NCBI GenBank assembly: GCA_029946105.1 | Contig: JAQSDW010000008.1 | Coordinates: 4,648 to 52,714, forward strand | From: Reyranella sp. | GTDB lineage: Bacteria > Pseudomonadota > Alphaproteobacteria > Reyranellales > Reyranellaceae | Direction: 5' to 3' | DNA: 48,067 nucleotides | Part shown: positions 24,329 to 31,716 of the stretch, in pieces | How positions within the stretch are numbered: position 1 is the first letter of the stretch | How the letters are laid out: the number at the start of each line of letters is the position of its first letter | Translations under genes and position numbers: made by a program | The notes under the pieces: model-generated | What the model was told of the DNA's origin: nothing | The model's input: the letters and a program-made list of their open reading frames with translations, nothing else | The model's database searches: none

Positions 24329-25258
24329 ATGAGCAGCAAAGCATCGCATTCCATCGGCTGGATCGGCCTCGGCCGCATGGGCGAGGCGATGGCCGCCCGC
24401 CTGGTCAAGGCAGGCCATGGTGTCTCTGTCTGGAACCGCACCGCGTCGAAAGCCGACCCTTTGGCCCAGATCGGCGCCGAGGTCGTGACCGACAAGATGG
24501 CGATGGCCCACTGCGCCACCGTCTTCACCATGGTGTCGACCACCGACGACCTGAAGGAGATCCTGTTCGGCAAGGGAGGCGTGCTGGCGGGCAAAGCCCG
24601 GCCGCAGCGCGTCGTCGACATGTCGTCGATCTCCGACTCAGGCTCGACCGAGATTCGCAAGAGCCTGACCGAAGCCGGCGTCGCCTATCTGAGCGCGCCG
24701 GTCTCCGGCAATGCCAAGGTCGCCAAGGCAGGCAAACTGCTGGTCGTGGCGTCCGGTCCGCGCGCCGAATACGACGCCGTGCAACCGTTGCTGGCGGCAC
24801 TCGGCCGATCGGCGATGTACGTCGGCGAAGGCGAACTCTCGCGCATCTGGAAGATCGCGCACAACACCATGTTCGGCGTCATCATCCAGTCCCTGTGCGA
24901 GATCACGCTCCTGGCCGAGAAGGCCGGCATCCCGCGCCACGTCTTCCTGGAATCGATCAACCAGAGCGTGCTCGGCTCAATGTACACCAGGTACAAGACG
25001 CCGGCGCTGGTGAACCTCGACTTCACCACGACCTTCACGCCCAAACTGCTACTGAAGGACATGGAACTCGGCATGGGCGCGGCCAAGTCGCTCGGTGTGA
25101 TGATGCCGACCGCTTCCGTCACGCGCGACTCCATCCTGTCGCTTTCGCATCAGCACCCCGGCGACATCGACTTCTCCGTGCTGCTGGTCGAGCTGGCGCG
25201 CGCGGCCGGCATGACGCTCAAGTCCGAGAATGTCGACGTGAGCGACGGGCTCAAATAG
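24329..25258 (+). CDS. NAD(P)-dependent beta-hydroxyacid dehydrogenase (3-hydroxyisobutyrate dehydrogenase-like)
   Basis: 309 aa. N-terminal Rossmann motif IGWIGLGRMGEAMAARL, substrate loop APVSGN (usual form DAPVSGG), and catalytic Lys175 in WKIAHNTMFG at the family's usual place. The C-terminal helical domain is normal. It oxidises a beta-hydroxyacid or reduces the matching semialdehyde with NAD(P). Start ATG 24329 has AAGGAAAAA upstream, 28 bp behind the amidase. Its TAG is followed within 2 bp by the amidohydrolase ATG. Confidence 0.92.
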   Translation: MSSKASHSIGWIGLGRMGEAMAARLVKAGHGVSVWNRTASKADPLAQIGAEVVTDKMAMAHCATVFTMVSTTDDLKEILFGKGGVLAGKARPQRVVDMSSISDSGSTEIRKSLTEAGVAYLSAPVSGNAKVAKAGKLLVVASGPRAEYDAVQPLLAALGRSAMYVGEGELSRIWKIAHNTMFGVIIQSLCEITLLAEKAGIPRHVFLESINQSVLGSMYTRYKTPALVNLDFTTTFTPKLLLKDMELGMGAAKSLGVMMPTASVTRDSILSLSHQHPGDIDFSVLLVELARAAGMTLKSENVDVSDGLK

Positions 25259-25260
25259 CC

Positions 25261-26637
25261 ATGGCACCGCTGCTGCTGAAATCGGGCATCGTCGTCACCC
25301 AGGACGCGTCGCTGGGCGTGCTGCCGAGCGGTGACGTGCTCGTGGAGAACGGCCGCATTGCAGCCGTCGGCCCCTCCCTCGCCGCAGCCGATGCAGAGAG
25401 TGTCGATTGTACCGGCCATTTCGTGTTGCCGGGCCTGATCAACGCCCACATGCACACCTGGCAGACGGCCTTGCGGTCGGTCGCCGCCAACTGGACGTTG
25501 CTCGAATACTTTCGCCACGTGCACGCCGGCCTCGCCACCGTATTCACGCCCGACGATATCCATATCGCCACACTGGCCGGCGCGCTCAACCAGCTCGACC
25601 ACGGCGTCACCACCCTGGTCGACTGGTGCCACAACAATCCGACGCCCGAACACACCGATGCCGGCATCGCCGGCCTCAAGGAAAGCGGCATCCGCGCCGC
25701 CTTCTTCCACGGCTCGCCCAAACCCGATCCCAAGCCGGGCGAACCGCATTTCTCGGAAGTCCCCCACCCCCGCCACGAGATCGAACGGCTGCTCAAAGGC
25801 TCGCTTGCCGATCGCGACGCTTTGGTCACGCTCGGCATGGCGGTGCTTGGTCCGCACTATTCCACGCTCGAGGTCAGCGCCCACGATTTCGCGTTGGCCC
25901 GCGAGTTGGGCATGGTCGCGTCGATGCACCAGGGCGGCGGCGATGCCAAGACGTCGGGCGGCTGGGAGATCCTAATGGAGCGCGGCCTGGTCGGCCCGCA
26001 CATCAATATCGTGCACGGCAACAACCTCACCGACGCCCAGCTCAAGGCTTTCGTCGATCTGGGCGTCAGCTTTTCGATCACGCCGGAGAACGAGATGGCC
26101 CAGGGCCACGGCCATCCCATTACCGGCCGCCTGCGCGCACTGGGTTCTGCCCCGTCGGTTGGCGTCGACCTCGAATCGGCGATCAGCGGCGACATGTTCA
26201 CGGTGGCCCGCATGGCGCTCGCCTCGCAACGCGCCCTCGACAATGCCGCGGAACGGGCCAGGAGCGGCGGCATTCCCGCGACCTCGACCGTGCTGGCCGC
26301 CGAGGCGTTCGACTGGATCACCACCCGGGGTGCGGCGATGTTGGGCAAAGGCGACCGTATCGGCAGTCTCGCACCAGGCAAGCAGGCCGACATCGCGGTC
26401 ATGTCGCTGGGCCCGCTCGCCATGTGGCCGGTGCACGATCCCGTGGCCACCGTGGTCATGCAGGGCGCCGGCGCGCGGGTACGCGACGTGCTGGTGCGAG
26501 GACGCTTCGCCAAGCGCGATGGCAAGCTCCTCCGCTCCGACATCGCCAGCATTCGCGCAACACTCGCGGCATCGGGCGAGCGCATGCTCGGTCAACTCAA
26601 GGTTCCCAGCATCAGCCGGCAGGTTGCTGCTCAATAA
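25261..26637 (+). CDS. Amidohydrolase family protein (TrzN/AtzB or SAH-deaminase-like)
   Basis: 458 aa metal-dependent hydrolase of the subtype III deaminase group. Metal ligands are His63 and His65 (NAHMHTW), His223 (SMHQGG) and Asp303 (GVDLESAISG); His252 (IVHGNNL) is the proton-transfer partner. Spacing 252-303 matches the family. The N- and C-terminal segments form the usual small beta domain (ENGRIAAVGPSL, GKQADIAVMSL). It should remove an amino or chloro group or hydrolyse a C-N bond in a ring or heterocycle. Start ATG 25261 follows the dehydrogenase by 2 bp. It fits a pathway for an N-containing organic compound. Confidence 0.92.
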   Translation: MAPLLLKSGIVVTQDASLGVLPSGDVLVENGRIAAVGPSLAAADAESVDCTGHFVLPGLINAHMHTWQTALRSVAANWTLLEYFRHVHAGLATVFTPDDIHIATLAGALNQLDHGVTTLVDWCHNNPTPEHTDAGIAGLKESGIRAAFFHGSPKPDPKPGEPHFSEVPHPRHEIERLLKGSLADRDALVTLGMAVLGPHYSTLEVSAHDFALARELGMVASMHQGGGDAKTSGGWEILMERGLVGPHINIVHGNNLTDAQLKAFVDLGVSFSITPENEMAQGHGHPITGRLRALGSAPSVGVDLESAISGDMFTVARMALASQRALDNAAERARSGGIPATSTVLAAEAFDWITTRGAAMLGKGDRIGSLAPGKQADIAVMSLGPLAMWPVHDPVATVVMQGAGARVRDVLVRGRFAKRDGKLLRSDIASIRATLAASGERMLGQLKVPSISRQVAAQ

Positions 26638-26657
26638 ACGACAACAGGAGGAAACCC

Positions 26658-27617
26658 ATGCTGCGTCGTGTCCTGATCGCTACCACCGCGGCCCTCGCCG
26701 CGACGGCCGCGCAAGCCCAGACCTTTCCCGACAAGCCCATTCATATCATCGTGCCCTTTACAGCAGGCAGTGCCACCGACGTTGTGGCGCGCTCGCTCGC
26801 GCAGGCGATGTCCAAGAACCTCGGCCAGCCGGTCATCGTCGACAACAAGACCGGCGCTGGCGGAACCATTGGCGCGTCCCAGGTCGCCAAGTCGGCACCC
26901 GACGGCTACACGCTGCTGGCCAACTCCTCGGCCCATACCGTCAATCCGTCGATCTATCCCAACCTCAATTACGACACTGCGAAAGATCTCATCGCGGTGA
27001 GCCTCCTCGCGCAGCAACCCAACATCATGGTCGCTTCGCCGGCGAAAGGCTGGAAGACCGCCGTCGACTATGCGAACGCGGCAAAGGCCAACCCCGGCAA
27101 ACTCACCTACGCCTCAGCCGGCGTCGGCAGCGGCACCCACATGAATGCCGAGAAGTTCAAGCTGGCGGCCGGCATCGACACGCTGCATGTGCCCTATCGC
27201 GGCACACCCGAGGCGCTCGCCGACACCATGAACGGCCGCACCGACATCTTCTTCGCTCCCGTGATCGCGGCCCTTCCGATGGTTCGCGATGGGCGGGTCG
27301 TGGCGCTGGCTGCCGGCAGCGAGAAGCGCTCCTCGGTCCTGCCCGATGTGCCGACGACGGAGGAGCAGGGCTTCAAGAACAGCGCCTACGACTTCTGGAG
27401 CGGCCTGTTCGCCCCGGCCGGTACGCCGCCGGCCGTCATTGCAAAACTCAATGCCGAGGTCCGGAAGGCGCTTGAATCGCCCGAGGTCAAGGAACGGCTG
27501 AGCGCGCTCGGCACGGACATCGCCCCGACGACGCCGGCCGAGTTCGACAAGAAGGTCGCTCGCGAACTGGCGGAGAATGCGGAGCTGGTCAAACGGGCCA
27601 ACATCAAGGTTCAGTAG
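26658..27617 (+). CDS. Bug/TctC family solute-binding receptor
   Basis: 319 aa periplasmic receptor. The signal peptide is MLRRVLIATTAALAATAAQAQ. Family motifs are IHIIVPFTAGSATDVVAR, DNKTGAGGTIGASQVAKSAPDGYTLL, VPYRGTPEALADTMNGRTD and LPDVPTTEEQGF. A strong AGGAGGAAA site precedes ATG 26658. No TctA or TctB membrane subunits are nearby, so it either shares a transporter encoded elsewhere or acts as a sensor-like receptor. Ligands are usually carboxylates, amides or similar. In this operon the ligand would be the compound attacked by the amidase and amidohydrolase. Confidence 0.94.
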   Translation: MLRRVLIATTAALAATAAQAQTFPDKPIHIIVPFTAGSATDVVARSLAQAMSKNLGQPVIVDNKTGAGGTIGASQVAKSAPDGYTLLANSSAHTVNPSIYPNLNYDTAKDLIAVSLLAQQPNIMVASPAKGWKTAVDYANAAKANPGKLTYASAGVGSGTHMNAEKFKLAAGIDTLHVPYRGTPEALADTMNGRTDIFFAPVIAALPMVRDGRVVALAAGSEKRSSVLPDVPTTEEQGFKNSAYDFWSGLFAPAGTPPAVIAKLNAEVRKALESPEVKERLSALGTDIAPTTPAEFDKKVARELAENAELVKRANIKVQ

Positions 27618-27625
27618 GAGAAGTG

Positions 27626-28660
27626 ATGTCCGAAGTATTGCTGCAGACCACCGTCGTCGGCTCCTATCCGCAGCCCGACTGGCTGGTGAACCGCGAAATG
27701 CTGTCGAAGGTCGTGCCGCGCACGCGCCTGAAGGAAATCTGGCGCGTGCCGGAGGCCTACCTGCAGCAGGCGCAGGACGACGCCACGCTGCTGGCCATCC
27801 GCGACATGGAGCGGGCCGGCATCGACATCATCACCGACGGTGAGATGCGCCGCGAAAGCTATTCAAATCACTTCGCCACCGCGCTCGAAGGCATCGACCA
27901 GGAAAACCCCGGTTACGTTACGACACGTTCTGGGCAGCAGACGCCGGTGCCCCGCGTCGTCGGCAAGCTCCGGCGCACGCGGCCGGTCGAGGTGCGCGAC
28001 ATGGAGTTCCTGCGCGCCAACACCGACCGGCCGGCCAAGATCACCCTGCCCGGTCCGTTCACCATGGGCCAGCAGGTGAAGGACGAGTTCTACAAGGATG
28101 CCGAGGCGATGTGCATGGACTACGCCGCGGCGGTGAACGAGGAGGCGCTCGACCTCGTGAAGGCCGGCGCCGACGTGATCCAGCTCGACGAACCATGGCT
28201 GCGCAACAATCCCGAAGAAGCCCGCCGCTACGCCGTAAAGGTGATCAACCGCGCGCTCCAGGGCATCACCGTGCCCACGGTCGTGCATCTCTGCTTCGGC
28301 TATGCCGCCGTGGTGCCGGGCCTCAGCAAGCCCACGGGCTATTCGTTCCTGCCGCAGCTTGCAGACACCATCGCCCAGCAGATCTCCATCGAGTCGGCGC
28401 AGCCCAAGATCGACCTCGGCGTGCTGAAGGACCTCGCGCCCAAGAAGGTCATGCTGGGCGTCATCGACCTCAACGATCCCGAGATAGAGACGCCGGAAAA
28501 GATCGCCGAGCGAATCCGCGCCGGCCTGAAGTACATGTCACCCGACAAGCTGCTGCCGGCCCCGGATTGCGGCATGAAGTATCTGCCGCGCGCGACGGCT
28601 TTCGGAAAATTGAAGTCGCTGGCCGCAGGTGCCGCGATGGTGCGCGAGGAGCTCGGCTAG
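27626..28660 (+). CDS. MetE-like (cobalamin-independent methionine synthase fold) protein
   Basis: 344 aa, equal to the catalytic C-terminal barrel of MetE without the N-terminal half. Zinc ligands are in place: His221 and Cys223 (VVHLCFG), Glu256 (IESAQP) and Cys315 (PDCGMKY). The start TTVVGSYPQPDWL and DGEMRRESYSNHFA also follow the MetE pattern. It should activate a thiol on zinc for methyl transfer. With no methionine genes nearby and a catabolic operon around it, it may accept methyl from, or give it to, a different compound; that is inference. Start ATG 27626 is chosen over GTG 27623 because AGGAG is too close to the latter. Its 3' end overlaps the convergent small secreted gene by 4 bp. 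Confidence 0.85.
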   Translation: MSEVLLQTTVVGSYPQPDWLVNREMLSKVVPRTRLKEIWRVPEAYLQQAQDDATLLAIRDMERAGIDIITDGEMRRESYSNHFATALEGIDQENPGYVTTRSGQQTPVPRVVGKLRRTRPVEVRDMEFLRANTDRPAKITLPGPFTMGQQVKDEFYKDAEAMCMDYAAAVNEEALDLVKAGADVIQLDEPWLRNNPEEARRYAVKVINRALQGITVPTVVHLCFGYAAVVPGLSKPTGYSFLPQLADTIAQQISIESAQPKIDLGVLKDLAPKKVMLGVIDLNDPEIETPEKIAERIRAGLKYMSPDKLLPAPDCGMKYLPRATAFGKLKSLAAGAAMVREELG

Positions 28661-28902
28661 CGCGCGATCACGCTGCCATTGGGCGAGGCCGTTACCGACT
28701 TCGCGACGTTGTCCCGCGTCGCCTTGGCCGTCCATTGGCCATCGGGCCCGCGCCTCAGGTCGTGGACATCCTTGTAGCCTAGTGCCTGCAGACGGACCTT
28801 GGTGTCTGCCGATCCCGGGGCATTCGCCGGATTGGCCTTCGTCTGCGCGGCCGCCGACCCGGCAAGAGCCATCAGGATGGAGGCGAGAACGATGCGTGTC
28901 AT
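28657..28902 (-). CDS. Small secreted protein, PepSY-like domain
   Basis: 81 aa. A signal peptide MTRIVLASILMALAGSAAAQ is followed by a short Asn/Ala/Pro linker and one compact domain: VRLQALGYKDVHDLRRGPDGQWTAKA, then a strand ending NGSVIAR. The motif GY-x-x-V-x-x-L-x-R-G-x-D-G-x-W is PepSY-like. It matches the end of the secreted protein encoded at 31146-31565 (ADGYSNVQGLTRGPDGKWRG), so the two are paralogues. Start ATG 28902 overlaps the amidohydrolase stop as ATGA, hence coupled translation. Role unknown; probably periplasmic. Confidence 0.78.
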   Translation of the reverse strand: MTRIVLASILMALAGSAAAQTKANPANAPGSADTKVRLQALGYKDVHDLRRGPDGQWTAKATRDNVAKSVTASPNGSVIAR

Positions 28903-30617
28903 GACGCCAGTTTGCCCTTCAAAACGTGGCCGAAGTAAGCCCCGGTCGACTCGCCGTCCTCGAAAGCCACGGCGCCATTCACGAGTGTAGCCTTGATGCC
29001 TTCGGCCTTCTGCACCAAACGGCGGGCACCGCCGGGCAAGTCCGTTTCAACCGTCGGCAGGCAAGGCCGGATGCCATTCTCCTCGAACAGCACGATGTCC
29101 GCCCGGTAACCTTCGCGGATCAAGCCGCGATCGTCGAGTTCCCAGGCCTTGGCGTTGTCGTGGGTAAGCTTCTTGACCGCCTGCTCGAGCGTAAAGGAGC
29201 CGCGCTTGCGCACCCAGTAGCTGAGCAGATGCGTCTGCAGCGAAGAACCCATCTCCTGCGCCACGTGGGCTCCGGAGTCGGAGAAGGTCGCGAGCGTGCG
29301 GTCGTGCTTAAGGATACCCAGCACATCGTCCGGAGATTCGTTGACCAGCGGCTGAACATAGACCTGGTTCTCGTTGGCCAGCGATAGGTCGATCATAACT
29401 TCGACCGGATGCTGTCCGCGCTCCCTGGCGAGTTGCTCGACCGTAGGATCGTCCCAGTCGACGCCGTTCATCGCGTACAGGTTGGAATAGTCGGGCTTGC
29501 GCGGGTCCGTGGTCGCGGCCCCTCCTCCCTGGAAGACATTGTCGCGCGGCTTCATCCGGCTTTCGGCCGCCACCAGCTCGCGCCGCACTTCGGGATCGGC
29601 CAACCGCCGCTTCTGCTCGGCCATCGGCAGGTCGCGAACCTTGCGCCACGCCGGCAGCACGTCGAACGGCAGATAGGACTTCAACGAGAAGATGGCGTTG
29701 ATCGAACGTGTCGTGCCTTGGCCGAACATGCGGCCGCCGGCGGCCACTGTCTCGTCGATGTAGCGCGTCTGGTAGGCCCAGCCCGTCGGATCATCGCCCT
29801 GTTTCGTTGCCAGAACGCCGAACATGATCGGGCGCTTGTAGGCGAGCGCCACCTCACGCAGGCGCGCGAGGAAAGCGCGGTGCGCGGCGCCACTCGCGAT
29901 GTCTGGCCCGACCTGGAAGATGCCGGCGTCGAGTTTCGACATGGCGGCGATGATGCGGTCGATCTCTTCCCATTCAGCGATACGGCTCGCGACGGGCGTG
30001 TCATCGGGCGTCACATGCGTGGAGGCGCGCGAACTGGAGAAGCCCATGGCGCCAGCGCGCAACGCTTCCTGCACCGCTGCAGCCATGTGCACCATGTCGT
30101 CCTCGGTGGCCTTTCCCGAGAGCGCCCGCTTGCCCATCACATACATGCGCAGCGCCGAATGGCCGATGTACATGCCGTAGTTGATCGCCTTGGGCAGGCG
30201 CTCGACGGTGGCCATGTATTCCGGGAATGTCTCCCAGGTCCAGTCGATGCCCGCGGCCATCGCCGCGGTCGGGATGTCCTCGACCGCCGACAGGCAGCGC
30301 GCGTACCAGTCGCGATCCTCCGGCTTGCACGGCGCCAGCGCGAAGCCACAGTTGCTCATGATCACGGAGGTGACGCCATGCCAGCACGAGCAGGTGCCGA
30401 GCGGATCCCAGGCGACCTGTGCATCCATGTGGGTATGGCCGTCGATGAAGCCCGGCGAGACAATCAAGCCGTCGGCATCGATGGTCCGCACCGCGACCGA
30501 CGTGATGCGGCCGACTTCGACGATTTTTCCATCCGCAATGCCGACATCGGCGGTGAAACGGGACTTGCCAGAGCCGTCGACGACCGTACCGCCGCGGATC
30601 ACCAAATCGAGGGCCAT
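28899..30617 (-). CDS. N-acyl-D-amino-acid deacylase-like amidohydrolase
   Basis: 572 aa. The N-terminal beta domain starts MALDLVIRGGTVVDGSGKSRF. Metal site: GFIDGHTHMDAQ, and the Cys of SNCGFALAPC, the bridging ligand of D-aminoacylases. Later motifs are GFSSSRASTH, NVFQGGG and the catalytic Asp of FSDSGAHVAQ. The closing segment GYRADIVLFEENGI and HVLKGKL are as in the family. It hydrolyses an N-acyl group or a cyclic amide; substrate uncertain. Start ATG 30617 overlaps the upstream SnoaL gene by one base (TGATG) and its stop overlaps the small secreted gene, so three genes are coupled. Confidence 0.9.
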   Translation of the reverse strand: MALDLVIRGGTVVDGSGKSRFTADVGIADGKIVEVGRITSVAVRTIDADGLIVSPGFIDGHTHMDAQVAWDPLGTCSCWHGVTSVIMSNCGFALAPCKPEDRDWYARCLSAVEDIPTAAMAAGIDWTWETFPEYMATVERLPKAINYGMYIGHSALRMYVMGKRALSGKATEDDMVHMAAAVQEALRAGAMGFSSSRASTHVTPDDTPVASRIAEWEEIDRIIAAMSKLDAGIFQVGPDIASGAAHRAFLARLREVALAYKRPIMFGVLATKQGDDPTGWAYQTRYIDETVAAGGRMFGQGTTRSINAIFSLKSYLPFDVLPAWRKVRDLPMAEQKRRLADPEVRRELVAAESRMKPRDNVFQGGGAATTDPRKPDYSNLYAMNGVDWDDPTVEQLARERGQHPVEVMIDLSLANENQVYVQPLVNESPDDVLGILKHDRTLATFSDSGAHVAQEMGSSLQTHLLSYWVRKRGSFTLEQAVKKLTHDNAKAWELDDRGLIREGYRADIVLFEENGIRPCLPTVETDLPGGARRLVQKAEGIKATLVNGAVAFEDGESTGAYFGHVLKGKLAS

Positions 30618-31027
30618 CAGAGGCGATCCTTCTGTTCGACGATCTTCCAATAGGTGTCCTTGGCCGAGATCTTGCCGCCGCGGAACGTGTAGATGTCGCA
30701 ACCCTGATAGTTGAGATCCTCGCCGTCGGCGCTCTTACCCTTCACCGTCCAGACCGAGATCGCGCGGTTGCCGGCAAAGATGTACTCCTTGTGGTCCCAG
30801 CGCATGTCGGGGATCACCTTGAAGCGGTCGGCAAGCGTCTTGCGGATCTCCGCCTTGCCGCGAAGCGTGCGGCCGACCGGCTCGGGGCCGCGCGCCAGCC
30901 AGAAGGTGGCGTCGTCGGTGAAGCAGGCGACGATGCGGTCGACGTCGCGGCTGTTGAAAGCCGCCGAAATCGACTTCATGAGTTCCGGTGTAGCGATGTC
31001 GGTGTTTGCGGCTGTGATGTCCGGCAT
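30617..31027 (-). CDS. SnoaL-like/nuclear transport factor 2 family protein
   Basis: 136 aa, one NTF2-like alpha+beta barrel: PELMKSISAAFNSRDVDRIVACF then DDATFWLARG, IRKTLADRFKVIPDMRWDHK, and DIYTFRGGKISAKDTYWKIVEQ. Members bind or isomerise small hydrophobic compounds, or are just ligand pockets. Start ATG 31027 has GGAGG seven bases upstream. It is the first gene of the minus-strand group with the D-aminoacylase-like enzyme, suggesting the two act on related compounds. Confidence 0.9.
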   Translation of the reverse strand: MPDITAANTDIATPELMKSISAAFNSRDVDRIVACFTDDATFWLARGPEPVGRTLRGKAEIRKTLADRFKVIPDMRWDHKEYIFAGNRAISVWTVKGKSADGEDLNYQGCDIYTFRGGKISAKDTYWKIVEQKDRL

Positions 31028-31087
31028 ACGAAACCTCCGTCGCGATGCTTCCAAACGATTGCAGGCTTCACGAACGACGGCAACGCC

Positions 31088-31119
31088 GAAAGCCCGCCCC
31101 GTCCAACGACGAGGCGGGC
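31088..31119 (-). terminator. Rho-independent terminator behind the second secreted protein
   Basis: Stem GCCCGCC/GGCGGGC (31113-31119 with 31092-31098) around a 14-nt loop. On the minus strand it is followed by TTTCGGC, a short T-tract. It lies about 27 bp after the stop of the gene at 31146 and before the SnoaL gene, so it separates the two transcripts. Confidence 0.6.
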
Positions 31120-31145
31120 GATCGACGGCCGACTGGACCGAGCGA

Positions 31146-31565
31146 CTATTCGGTGGCGACACGGCCGGCGGCGTCAAGCGTGACGCCCACCCGGGCATTC
31201 CCGCGCGTGGCCTGACCGCGCCATTTGCCGTCGGGGCCGCGCGTCAGGCCCTGCACGTTGCTGTAGCCATCGGCCTCGATGCGGGCGCGCGCTTCGGCCG
31301 AGCCTTCGGCGTTGGCCGGAGGCCGCGTGGCGATATCGGGAGTCGCGACCGCGGGCGGCGTCACGCTGGGTGTGGTCACGCTGCCGGAGTTGGTGCTCGG
31401 CGGCATGATCGTGGCGCCGCCGATAGCGGGCGTGCCGGGGACGCCGGGAGTCGTCACGCTGCCGGGATTGACCGGCGGCGTGGTCACGCTGCCGGTGCCG
31501 ACCGACGGCGGGGTGACGGTCTGGGCTCCGGCGGTGCCGGCGGCGGCCGTGAGGGCCAGGGTCAA
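31146..31565 (-). CDS. Secreted Pro/Thr-repeat protein with C-terminal PepSY-like domain; start region frameshifted
   Basis: About 139 aa from TTG 31565. After a hydrophobic leader (TLALTAAAGTAGAQT) comes a Pro/Thr/Val/Gly-rich part with repeats GSVTTPPVNP, GSVTTPGVPG and GSVTTPSVTP, then the domain ARIEADGYSNVQGLTRGPDG, WRGQATRG and a short tail. The natural start seems to be ATG 31579, 11 nt behind GGAGG, giving MKRTF; but with only four T (31564-31567) that frame stops at once. A fifth T would join MKRT to the leader. So either it is a recent frameshift or a sequencing error in a short T-run. The last 50 residues match the protein at 28657-28902. Confidence 0.65.
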   Translation of the reverse strand: MTLALTAAAGTAGAQTVTPPSVGTGSVTTPPVNPGSVTTPGVPGTPAIGGATIMPPSTNSGSVTTPSVTPPAVATPDIATRPPANAEGSAEARARIEADGYSNVQGLTRGPDGKWRGQATRGNARVGVTLDAAGRVATE

Positions 31566-31716
31566 AAGGTACGTTTCATCGTTTGCTTTTCCTCCACTGG
31601 TTGGGGGTGGACGGAGAACGCGCTCCGCGGTTTGCAGTTCCGCAACGCTTCGTTGCATTGGCCACATCCGGCCGCAGGCGTGCTAGCGTGGGCTCAACAA
31701 ACAGGGGAAACGCGCG

